From assembly GCA_963675435.1 (NCBI GenBank), contig OY776216.1:496001-560000 (forward strand): a stretch of DNA of 64,000 nucleotides, read 5' to 3'. Positions 45,690 to 53,728 of this stretch are shown here, in pieces. The stretch's first letter is position 1, and each line of letters begins with the position of its first letter. Origin of the DNA: Saccharicrinis sp963675435 (lineage in GTDB: Bacteria > Bacteroidota > Bacteroidia > Bacteroidales > Marinilabiliaceae). The notes under the pieces are model-generated. The model worked only from the letters and a program-made list of their open reading frames with translations, was not told where the DNA came from and did no database searches. A program made the translations under genes and the position numbers.

Positions 45690-46496
45690 TCAAACTTGAT
45701 AAATTTGTTCGTTATGATCATATGCATGACATAAATCGATATTATTATTACAAATTCGTTCTTTTATTCCTATAGCTAAAAAGCCATTCTTTTTAATATA
45801 CTTTAAAATTTCATCTTCTGCTTTATTTTGAAGTTTTGAATTATAATATATCATTCGATTTCTGAATAAAACAATATCAGCATTTCCTTCAGGTCCTTCA
45901 TGAAAAAAACTGCTATTGATAAACTTAACATTATTAAATAAAGATGCATCTATTTTTGTTACACCTAACTCTGATACAAAATAATCATCAAATGTAGTTT
46001 GTAATTCGAGCCTTTTAAAATTTTGTCTACTAACTTCAAGAGTTTTTGTTAGCATACAACCTTTTTGTACCTCTTCTATAAGTTTTAAAGAGGGAGAACT
46101 ACAAAATATCTTTGTAGATTCAATTAGTTTATCTTCTTTTAGAATTACTAATAATGAACATAACTCGTGTGATGATGCTAAATCTGGAATCCAAATAATA
46201 AGATCTTCAGAACTATATTTAGGTAATATTTTATTCTTTAATGTTCTCCAAAAAGAAGGATCACGAAACATTTCAGTATCACTTACCTGAAAATGAAATA
46301 AAAAATCATCAATCAAATTTCCTTTTCTAATATCTTCTATAAAAGCATCAACAGACTTTACATTAAGCTGATTAAATACATAAGCAAAACGGCGACGTAG
46401 AAATGATAATGCATAATTATAAACATCCAACATTAAAATATCTTCTAAAACTGGAGTTATTAATCTTATATCGTTTAATGAAGGTACAACAGCCAT
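45690..46496 (-). CDS. CheR-like protein lacking the SAM-binding motif (probable pseudoenzyme)
   Basis: The overall plan is CheR: an N-terminal helical domain with LRRRFAYVF (compare RRI or RRL in CheR), VSDTEMFRDPSFWRTL (compare VNTTELFRNPETWE), and DIVLFRNRMIYYNSKLQNKAEDEIL (compare CRNVLIYFN). SAM motif I, which reads WHAGCSTGQE in the neighbour, reads IWIPDLASSHEL at residues 101-112, so its glycines and acid are lost. The protein is complete (268 residues) and has no stop or frameshift, so it is unlikely to be a dead gene. It may be a scaffold or a regulator that binds receptor tails. Confidence 0.75.
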   Translation of the reverse strand: MAVVPSLNDIRLITPVLEDILMLDVYNYALSFLRRRFAYVFNQLNVKSVDAFIEDIRKGNLIDDFLFHFQVSDTEMFRDPSFWRTLKNKILPKYSSEDLIIWIPDLASSHELCSLLVILKEDKLIESTKIFCSSPSLKLIEEVQKGCMLTKTLEVSRQNFKRLELQTTFDDYFVSELGVTKIDASLFNNVKFINSSFFHEGPEGNADIVLFRNRMIYYNSKLQNKAEDEILKYIKKNGFLAIGIKERICNNNIDLCHAYDHNEQIYQV

Positions 46497-46499
46497 TTT

Positions 46500-47342
46500 C
46501 TATTTATATTTAAATTGAAATGTTGAACTTTTAGTATATACCATTCCATGCTTAATAAATCGTGTTTTAAAAAAACCATGTAAAGCCTCGTGGTTACCTA
46601 ACACCAAAACACCGCCATCAAAAAGTTTATCAAAAAACTTTTTAATTATTTTCATTTGTAAATCCTGATTAAAATATATCAAAACATTTCTACAAAAAAT
46701 AATATCAAATTTCTGATAAAAAGGAATTTCTTCTGTAACCAGGTCATGTCTACGAAATATTACTTTCTCGGTAAGAAAGTCCTTAAACTTAAAAGTATCA
46801 TAGTTTTTATCTATCTTGCAGTAATATTCAAAATCATTAGCATCAGGCTTGACCTTCTTCATTAAGTCTTGATACGCTTCTATATAAGTTGTGTTATTGC
46901 TATAACTATACTCCGCTTTTTTAGAACTACGTAATACTTTCTGATTAATATCTGACGCGACAACTCTGGCTTTATCAAGTAATCCTAATTCATTTAAAAG
47001 AATTAAATTAGAGTATACTTCTTGACCGGTAGAACATCCTGCATGCCAAATATTAATTGTTTTTTTACTTTTTAACGATGGTAATATTTTGGAATATAAA
47101 TACTCCCATGTTTCAGGATTACGGAATAATTCGGTAGTATTTACTGTAATCTCATCAACTAAATTTTCAACAAATGATTCATCAGTTTTTGTTAAATATA
47201 ACAGCTCCTCCATATTAATTTTATGATCATTCAATACTTTTTCTATTCTTCTTTGAATAGAATTATCTGAATACTCACAAAAATTATATGGTGTATGCTT
47301 TTTAAGCTCTTCTAAATACGTTTTAAATGTTATACTCCCCAC
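46500..47342 (-). CDS. cheR: CheR chemoreceptor methyltransferase (second copy)
   Basis: The protein has 280 residues. The N-terminal helical domain is followed by ITVNTTELFRNPETWE near 65-80 and the intact SAM motif AGCSTGQE at 101-108. DIIFCRNVLIYFN is near 213-226. It should methylate glutamates of receptors from SAM. The CheR-like protein without SAM motif is encoded 3 bases after it, so the two may act together. Another CheR is encoded at 51907-52776, and the two differ enough to have separate targets. Confidence 0.92.
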   Translation of the reverse strand: MGSITFKTYLEELKKHTPYNFCEYSDNSIQRRIEKVLNDHKINMEELLYLTKTDESFVENLVDEITVNTTELFRNPETWEYLYSKILPSLKSKKTINIWHAGCSTGQEVYSNLILLNELGLLDKARVVASDINQKVLRSSKKAEYSYSNNTTYIEAYQDLMKKVKPDANDFEYYCKIDKNYDTFKFKDFLTEKVIFRRHDLVTEEIPFYQKFDIIFCRNVLIYFNQDLQMKIIKKFFDKLFDGGVLVLGNHEALHGFFKTRFIKHGMVYTKSSTFQFKYK

Positions 47343-47356
47343 AGAATAATTAAATT

Positions 47357-49234
47357 TTAGAATAACTCTACTTCAACATTTTGAATAAATGCTGTAAACG
47401 ACTGATCCTCTCCAACCTGAGCTTCAGAAAGTAGGAATAAAACTGGAATATCATCTCCAAATTTATTTTTAATTGGAACTTCTTTTCTTTCTCCTATTAC
47501 TTTTTGCTCATCTGTATTTACATACGCTTTAACAAACAGATCATTTTTAGCTGTTTCTGTTGAGAATAACATAGATACATGTTGCCCTAGTACTTCAGAT
47601 CTTTCAAACCCCCAAAGTTTTTCAGCTGCGACATTAAAGAACTCAAGAATACCTTCTTTATTTGTTGTGATGATGGCATCTAATGCGCCCTCTAAAGTCT
47701 TTTCATTTCTAATTTTAACAGCTTCAATTTCTTTAAACTGTTCCTTCATTTCATCTCTGGCTTGCTCTAACATAATTCCAAGCTCATCTTTTGAACGTTG
47801 CATTTGCTCTTCCATACGAACTTGATCAGTAACATCATTTTCAAGACTTAGAATTTTAACAATGTCGCCGTAATTATCAATTACTGGAGTATAGGTGGTA
47901 AGTAAAAATATTTCTTCTCCAAGTTTCGTTCTTCTTCTAACTCTACCTTTAAAGTTTTTACCATTTTGAAGATCTGATAATATTTTATTTAAATCATCCG
48001 CATCTTCCTGAAATGTAAAGATCTTTAAATTCTGTCCTTCTATTTCTTCTGGTAAGTATTTGAAGGTTTCTAAAAACAACTGATTAACTGAAATTAATGA
48101 TCCATCCACACCAAATTCACAACTAATAGCTGAGTTATCAATAGCTTCTAATATACCTTTCATTTCTACAGCTCTACGATCAGACTCTTCTTGTGTAGCC
48201 TGCATTTCTTCAAGGTTTTGACGCAACTCCTCTTCTTGCTGCGACATTCTCTCAGCTTGAATTTGAGTTTCATGAAGAAGTTTTGTTGTTTGAATATTAA
48301 TTTGTACAGCAGAAATTGTTGAAGCAATGCTTTCTGCTGTTTTTTCAACAAATTCAATTTCAAAAGGCTGAAATTCTCTAAATGAAGCTAATTCAATTAC
48401 CCCATAAACTTCATCATTTGCCTTTAACGGAACAATTAAAATTGCTGAAGGGTTTGTCTCTCCCAGACCAGAAGTGATCGATATATAATTATTTGGCACA
48501 TCTGTTAAGTAGATCGTATCTTTTTCTAATGCGCATCGGCCAATTAAACCTTCTTCCCATTGAATAACTTTATCTGCGAATTTCTTTCTGTCAAAAGCAA
48601 TACAAGAAGTTAGTTCGAAGAACTTATCTCCCTTTGCATTTTTATTCAATAAATAGAATCCTCCTTGATTTATTTTTAAATAATTAACCTGATAGCTGAT
48701 TATATTAAAAGCAAGCTCTTCCAGATTATCATTATTACGTCTAAGAATTTCTCCAAACTGGGCTAATCCATGAGTAACCCATGTACGTTGTTCTTCTTCT
48801 ATTCTATTTTGTTCTTGTTCTTTTTTACTTTTTACAAGATAATCGTGCAGTTTTAATAATGATCTACTTAACTGATCTCGCTTATCCGTTACAAGTTCTG
48901 TGTTATTTAAATTACCTTCACGTAAGTTATTTACAAATCTTAAAACTCTTTCTGATCTTCTTGCTTCAAATTTTAAAGATTTGTGTTGTTTTCTTATTAT
49001 CTTAATAAACTTTAATGCAAAATAATACCCAACGGCTGTTGTTATAAAAGGCAAAACAATCATAATCCACATCCCTGGAAATAGCATCAACATATCGGCA
49101 ATTGTTCTATTGGACTGCAAAAAAACATTTGAGTTCAGATTGAAAAGAAAAACCAACAATGCAACAATAAAACCTAATAAAAATCCTCTGAAAGTAAATT
49201 TTCTTAATATATTAGATAATTCTACCTTTTTCAC
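47357..49234 (-). CDS. Membrane GAF-PAS-PAS sensor without kinase or effector domain
   Basis: Two membrane helices (about 15-34 and 49-73) are followed by a short linker, a GAF domain (about 160-300), a long coiled coil (about 310-365) and two PAS domains (about 365-475 and 510-620). The PAS signatures are FKYLPEEIEGQNL and GFERSEVLGQHVSMLFS. The chain ends right after the second PAS, so no histidine kinase, methyl-accepting, GGDEF, or SpoIIE output is present. Its close relative in the cluster at 41710 has similar GAF and PAS blocks but ends in a phosphatase. Probably an input subunit that works by protein contact. Confidence 0.8.
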   Translation of the reverse strand: MKKVELSNILRKFTFRGFLLGFIVALLVFLFNLNSNVFLQSNRTIADMLMLFPGMWIMIVLPFITTAVGYYFALKFIKIIRKQHKSLKFEARRSERVLRFVNNLREGNLNNTELVTDKRDQLSRSLLKLHDYLVKSKKEQEQNRIEEEQRTWVTHGLAQFGEILRRNNDNLEELAFNIISYQVNYLKINQGGFYLLNKNAKGDKFFELTSCIAFDRKKFADKVIQWEEGLIGRCALEKDTIYLTDVPNNYISITSGLGETNPSAILIVPLKANDEVYGVIELASFREFQPFEIEFVEKTAESIASTISAVQINIQTTKLLHETQIQAERMSQQEEELRQNLEEMQATQEESDRRAVEMKGILEAIDNSAISCEFGVDGSLISVNQLFLETFKYLPEEIEGQNLKIFTFQEDADDLNKILSDLQNGKNFKGRVRRRTKLGEEIFLLTTYTPVIDNYGDIVKILSLENDVTDQVRMEEQMQRSKDELGIMLEQARDEMKEQFKEIEAVKIRNEKTLEGALDAIITTNKEGILEFFNVAAEKLWGFERSEVLGQHVSMLFSTETAKNDLFVKAYVNTDEQKVIGERKEVPIKNKFGDDIPVLFLLSEAQVGEDQSFTAFIQNVEVELF

Positions 49235-49325
49235 AATTTTGAGTTTTTAATTTTTTGTAAATAGTCTTTTTAAGAACCAGGTGAAGATAAGACTTTTTAA
49301 TCACCATATTATAAAAACCTAGTGT

Positions 49326-50420
49326 TTATAGGGATTTTAATAAATATGGAGCAATCTGGTCTAAACTTAAAATATGATTGGCTGCACCTAATTTTACTGC
49401 CTCTTTAGGCATACCATAAACTACAGAACTTTGTTCATCCTGAGCAATAGTGTTGGCTCCACTTTCTTTAAGTTCTAAAAGTCCTTTAGCACCATCATTA
49501 CCCATTCCTGTTAGCAAAATACCTATAGCATTTTTACCAGCATATCTTGACGCACTTCTAAATAAAACATCAACCGATGGTCGATGTCTGTTAACTAAAG
49601 GTCCTTCTTTTACTTCAACAAAGTACTCTTTTCCAACTCTCTTTAATAACATATGATAATTACCAGCGGCAATTAATACACGTCCCTGATATAATTTATC
49701 ACCATTTTCAGCTTCTTTTACTTCCAAATCACAAATATTATTTAAACTATTTGCAAATGATTTAGTAAATCCCTCTGGCATATGCTGCACTATAGCAATT
49801 CCAGGCATTTTAGGTGGTAAATTTCTTAGAAAAGTCCTAATAGCTTCAGTTCCTCCTGTAGATGCTCCCAATACAATAACTTTTTCCGTTAATGTAATTC
49901 TGTCTGAAGCTGATCCTCTCTGCAAAATAACATCTGCACTATATTTAGGTTTTACTTCTAACTTAGGAGGGGGTAAAGTAGGAGCATTATTAACTATTTT
50001 CTTCCTTGAAAGTTTTGCTTGTGAAGCTGCTTTAACAGCATCGCAAATCATTATTTTTGATTCATTGATAAACTTTGCAGCATTCATTGCAGGTTTACCA
50101 ATAATTTCTGAAGCTCCATATTCTAGAGCTTTCATCGCAGTTTCTGTACCTTCAGTTGTTAATGAAGAAATGATAACTACAGGTATAGGATGTTGTGACA
50201 TGATCTTTCGAAGAAACGTAAGACCATCCATTCGAGGCATTTCAATGTCCAGAGTAATAACATCTGGAACTTCTTTCATTATTTTTTTAACAGCAATTAT
50301 AGGGTCAGCAGCTGTTCCCATTACTTCAATATCTGGATCAGAACCCAATATTGAAGAAAGACTTTGTCTTACAACAGCTGAATCATCAACAACTAATACC
50401 CGTAACTTATTATTCCGCAT
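49326..50420 (-). CDS. cheB: CheB chemotaxis methylesterase/deamidase response regulator
   Basis: The receiver domain (1-120) has the acidic pair D12-D13 and phospho-acceptor D58 in LDIEMPRMDG. A linker of about 50 residues with Pro and Lys runs to residue 175. The catalytic domain has S187 in LGASTGG, H213 in VQHMPEGF and an Asp in TGMGNDGAKG. It should remove methyl groups from the receptor when phosphorylated by CheA. Length is 364. The next upstream gene is cheD, and a gap of about 90 bases lies downstream before the sensor gene. Confidence 0.95.
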   Translation of the reverse strand: MRNNKLRVLVVDDSAVVRQSLSSILGSDPDIEVMGTAADPIIAVKKIMKEVPDVITLDIEMPRMDGLTFLRKIMSQHPIPVVIISSLTTEGTETAMKALEYGASEIIGKPAMNAAKFINESKIMICDAVKAASQAKLSRKKIVNNAPTLPPPKLEVKPKYSADVILQRGSASDRITLTEKVIVLGASTGGTEAIRTFLRNLPPKMPGIAIVQHMPEGFTKSFANSLNNICDLEVKEAENGDKLYQGRVLIAAGNYHMLLKRVGKEYFVEVKEGPLVNRHRPSVDVLFRSASRYAGKNAIGILLTGMGNDGAKGLLELKESGANTIAQDEQSSVVYGMPKEAVKLGAANHILSLDQIAPYLLKSL

Positions 50421-50505
50421 AGCACAAGGTTATCTATAAATCTTTTATTTTTACCTTAAATATAAAAATATTCAATCCAAATAGATAAAAGATGTAAATA
50501 TTCCT

Positions 50506-50976
50506 TTAAAGATTTTTTTTATCAAGCAATTTATGCCTGACCTCACCAGTATCCGTAAAAAAGATAATCTTTCTACCTCTTTTTCCTCCTGTACTTGAAG
50601 CAACAATTGGAATCTTCCTTTCTTCAAGCATAATACGTGCAACTCGTATATTACGTTCACCTATCTGAATTCGAGAACCACCTGATTGCATTAACTCTCC
50701 ACCACCAAAAATTTTAGCCTGCAAATCTTCAATTCTAGAACCATGAAAAAGCAGTTTATCAATTAATTTATCGATGGCAATATTTCCGTATTTAGGTGAA
50801 GCCAAATCATTACCACTCCAATGGGGCAGCATATAATGATTTATCCCTCCTATTTTTAAACGAGAGTCCCACAAACAAATTGCAACACACGAACCTAAAA
50901 TAGTCTTAACCAAAAAGGGTTCCTTGCTTACAAAAAGAGAGGATGGATATAAAAAATGTTGTAAATATTGACTCAT
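50506..50976 (-). CDS. cheD: CheD chemoreceptor glutamine deamidase
   Basis: The 156-residue protein has the CheD catalytic Cys in LGSCVAICLWD, the partner His in GGINHYMLP and the downstream Thr/Gly region KIFGGGELMQ...IGERNIRVARIMLEERKIPIVASSTGGKRGRKIIFFTDTGEV. CheD deamidates receptor glutamines and can also bind CheC/CheY phosphatases; no cheC is found in the window. It follows a histidine-kinase-like gene by 10 bases. Confidence 0.93.
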   Translation of the reverse strand: MSQYLQHFLYPSSLFVSKEPFLVKTILGSCVAICLWDSRLKIGGINHYMLPHWSGNDLASPKYGNIAIDKLIDKLLFHGSRIEDLQAKIFGGGELMQSGGSRIQIGERNIRVARIMLEERKIPIVASSTGGKRGRKIIFFTDTGEVRHKLLDKKNL

Positions 50977-50986
50977 TTATTCACCA

Positions 50987-51889
50987 TTAAAAAATCTCGT
51001 CCTCTTCATCAAAGAAGATATCATTACCTTCACCACTAAATCCATCTACTATATTTTTAGCTTCAGGAACACTAATTGTAAATGTAGATCCTTCTCCTTT
51101 TTGGCTTGAAATTTCAATATCACCACTTAATACATCCAATAAAGCTTTGGTTATTGATAAGCCTAAACCATGCCCTCTATTGATTGAATTAATACCTGTA
51201 TCTAATCTTTTAAATCTTTCAAAAATAGTTTGCTGATTCTTCTCTGAGATTCCAGTTCCAAAATCCTGAACCGAAATTTTAAGAACATCATCTTCATCTA
51301 ACCAAACTGAAATAACCACTTTACTATCCTTATAACTATACTTTAATGCATTGTTAATAAGGTTACTTAAAATTAGTTTTAACTTCTCAGAATCAGTTTT
51401 AAAGTAAAAGTTTTTACCAAACCCATGTTCTATATTAAATTGAATATCAAAACTAATTCCCATTTTACGGGAAATAATATTGAATGAATCTACCACAGTC
51501 TGTAGTAAACTTCTGATATTAACTTTTGCAATATTTGGTGCTATTTCACCAGCTTCAATTTTTGCAGCAACAAAAATATTCTTTAACTGAAAATCAAGGT
51601 TAAAGGCTTCCGAATGGATTAATGCTACCATTGAAACCACCTTTTTCCAATCATGCTTTTCAACAGATAATATTGCTTTTGATAATCCTAATATCGAAGT
51701 AAATGGATTTACAATTTCATTGGAAATATTTGAAATAAAATGACTTTTAAGTGCTTCCGAATCCTTAAGTTTTTTTGATACACTTTGTAACTCAAGTGTT
51801 AAATCCTTAATTTCCTTTTCACTATTTTTACCAGCATCTAGCCGTTGTCTTAGCTCCTTAAGTAATTGTCTGTCTGATAAATTATTCAT
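50987..51889 (-). CDS. Histidine-kinase-like protein with Asn in place of the H-box His
   Basis: An N-terminal coiled coil (about 5-45) precedes a dimerisation helix. The H-box there reads HFISNISNEIVNP: the His of the usual SHE(I/L)RTP is Asn57, and the Arg-Thr pair is also changed. The ATPase domain (about 145-275) looks intact: NLINNALKYS (N-box), DFGTGISE (G1), IFERFKR (F-box), GHGLGLSI (G2). It can likely bind ATP but cannot autophosphorylate at the normal site. It might act on another residue or protein, or serve as a regulator or phosphatase of CheA-CheY. The C-terminus is strongly acidic. Confidence 0.82.
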   Translation of the reverse strand: MNNLSDRQLLKELRQRLDAGKNSEKEIKDLTLELQSVSKKLKDSEALKSHFISNISNEIVNPFTSILGLSKAILSVEKHDWKKVVSMVALIHSEAFNLDFQLKNIFVAAKIEAGEIAPNIAKVNIRSLLQTVVDSFNIISRKMGISFDIQFNIEHGFGKNFYFKTDSEKLKLILSNLINNALKYSYKDSKVVISVWLDEDDVLKISVQDFGTGISEKNQQTIFERFKRLDTGINSINRGHGLGLSITKALLDVLSGDIEISSQKGEGSTFTISVPEAKNIVDGFSGEGNDIFFDEEDEIF

Positions 51890-51906
51890 GGTTCTTATTT
51901 TGTGCT

Positions 51907-52776
51907 TTATTTTTTTCTAAAAATAGTAGGCTTAATATGTTCTAATGGAACATCCATTCCTGTTAATGATTCTGAATGACCAATAAAAAAGTAGCCGCCT
52001 GATTTTACATGAGAACTTAGCTTATTTATTACACTTTCTTGTGTTTTCCTATCAAAATATATTAATACATTTCTACAAAAAATTACATCAAAAGTTTCAT
52101 TTATATTTGAATATGTTGTATCCATCAAATTCAAATACTTTAATGACAAATTTCTTTGCAGTTCAGGTCTTACTTTAACCGTGGGATTAATTTTATCCTT
52201 ACTCTTTAATAAATACTTCTTTTTTAAGTCAATAGGAATAATATCTACTTTATTTAATGGATATATTCCTTTTGCAGCCTTAGTTAATACATTTTGTGAT
52301 ATATCTGTTCCCAGCATATTATATTCAAAACCTGTATGTGAACTTTTAAATTCATTTAAAGTTATTGCTAATGTATAAAGTTCTTCACCACTTGAACATC
52401 CAGCACTCCAAATTTTAAATGGTTGTCTATTCTGATCGTTAACAAATTCAGGCAAAACTGTAGTTTTTAAAAAATCAAAATGTATTGGTTCTCTAAAAAA
52501 ATCAGTTTTATTAGTTGTAACAACGTTTAAAAAGTTAAAAATTTCTTCACGCTGTCCATCCTTACTAAACAAATAGTCTTTATACTCTGTATATGAATTC
52601 ATGTTTAATTCACGAATTCGTTTTAAAAGCCTTCCCTGTAACATAATTCTTTTTACAGGAGGCATTTTAATACCAAACTCAGTATATATAAATTGACTAA
52701 AAGCTTCAAAATCTTTTGTTGATAATTCAGCTTTAAAGCAATCTAAATCCTTTGAGTATGACTTTTGATTATCCAC
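51907..52776 (-). CDS. cheR: CheR chemoreceptor methyltransferase (first copy)
   Basis: The protein of 289 residues has the N-terminal helical domain (RIMLQGRLLKRIRELN), then the segment VTTNKTDFFREPIHFDFL, the intact SAM motif IWSAGCSSGEELYTLAI and FDVIFCRNVLIYFDRKTQ. The end has FFIGHSESLTG, the signature of canonical CheR proteins. Together with the receptor, CheB and CheD it makes the adaptation set. Its start overlaps the cheW stop by one base, so translation is probably coupled. Confidence 0.95.
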   Translation of the reverse strand: MDNQKSYSKDLDCFKAELSTKDFEAFSQFIYTEFGIKMPPVKRIMLQGRLLKRIRELNMNSYTEYKDYLFSKDGQREEIFNFLNVVTTNKTDFFREPIHFDFLKTTVLPEFVNDQNRQPFKIWSAGCSSGEELYTLAITLNEFKSSHTGFEYNMLGTDISQNVLTKAAKGIYPLNKVDIIPIDLKKKYLLKSKDKINPTVKVRPELQRNLSLKYLNLMDTTYSNINETFDVIFCRNVLIYFDRKTQESVINKLSSHVKSGGYFFIGHSESLTGMDVPLEHIKPTIFRKK

Positions 52777-53258
52777 TATTTACTTATTTGTTTAATCATA
52801 TCTCCCATACCAATAATTTCATTAACACTAAACACTTTATCAGAGTTTAGTACTAAATAAAAATTATCATTAACAGTACAAGTTGCTTTAATATAATTGG
52901 GACTATAATCAGTATCTATCTGTTTAAATTCAGTCTCTTCAACTTCAAAAACATCAGTCACTGCATCCGTAAGAATTCCTACCCGGAAAGAGGCATTAGT
53001 ATCCTCTCTGGTTACATCAATAATTACGATACATGTTTGCGGTGAAATCTGAACAGGACCCATACCAAATTTAACTCCTGTATCAATTACCGGCACAACT
53101 TCTTCTCTATGATCTATAACACCCTTCATAAAAGAAACTGTTTCAGGCATTTTTCGTGGTTGTTCATACTCACGAATTTCATTAACCCTACTCACATGAA
53201 TTGCAAACGATTCAGTGCCTATTTTAAACGAAAGATATGAATTGTTAATGTCTTCCAT
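52776..53258 (-). CDS. cheW: CheW coupling protein (second of two)
   Basis: The single CheW-like SH3 domain carries the typical YLSFKIGTESFAIHVSRVNEIREYEQ start, the FMKGVIDHREEVVPVIDTGVKFG core and the C-terminal LVLNSDKVFSVNEI. It connects receptors to the CheA kinase. It is distinct from the next CheW (about one third identical by eye), so the two may serve different array positions. The stop overlaps the start of cheR. Confidence 0.93.
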   Translation of the reverse strand: MEDINNSYLSFKIGTESFAIHVSRVNEIREYEQPRKMPETVSFMKGVIDHREEVVPVIDTGVKFGMGPVQISPQTCIVIIDVTREDTNASFRVGILTDAVTDVFEVEETEFKQIDTDYSPNYIKATCTVNDNFYLVLNSDKVFSVNEIIGMGDMIKQISK

Positions 53259-53260
53259 TA

Positions 53261-53722
53261 TTATACGTTTTTACTTTCAATTTGATTAATAACATGCATT
53301 AAATCAATCACATGAACAAATTCATCCTTTTCCTGAACTGTCCCTTCAAATGTTTCGATTAATCCCATTCCATTTTGAAAAGCTGCAGGCATGATTTTAT
53401 CATTTCCAACCTCAAAAACTTCTTTTACAAAATCTACAACAATACCAAATTGAGATTCAAGTTTATCCTCAGGTGATACCACAATTATAGAAGTATCTCT
53501 GGTATTTTTCCAGTTTTCAATTTGCATAATAACTCTTAAATCGGTTACCGGAACAATATTTCCATGTAAGTTTATTACACCAAGAATAAAATCTTTTGTA
53601 TTGGGAACTTTTGTAACATTACCTTCTTCATAGGGTAGAATATTTCTAACCTTAAGGCTATCGAAAGCAAAAATCTGGTTACCCAAATTAAATGATATTA
53701 ATGTTTTAAAATCGCTCTCCAT
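53261..53722 (-). CDS. cheW: CheW coupling protein (first of two)
   Basis: This 153-residue CheW has LISFNLGNQIFAFDSLKVRNILPYE, FILGVINLHGNIVPVTDLRVIMQ and VHVIDLMHVINQI. It lies 6 bases downstream of cheA and 2 bases upstream of the other cheW, so it is part of the tight core of the cluster. Its partner may be CheA or the receptor tip. Confidence 0.93.
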   Translation of the reverse strand: MESDFKTLISFNLGNQIFAFDSLKVRNILPYEEGNVTKVPNTKDFILGVINLHGNIVPVTDLRVIMQIENWKNTRDTSIIVVSPEDKLESQFGIVVDFVKEVFEVGNDKIMPAAFQNGMGLIETFEGTVQEKDEFVHVIDLMHVINQIESKNV

Positions 53723-53728
53723 AACTAA

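Noticed and set aside
52776..53722. The two cheW genes as a recent tandem duplication
   Set aside because: They differ strongly in sequence and length, so any duplication is old.
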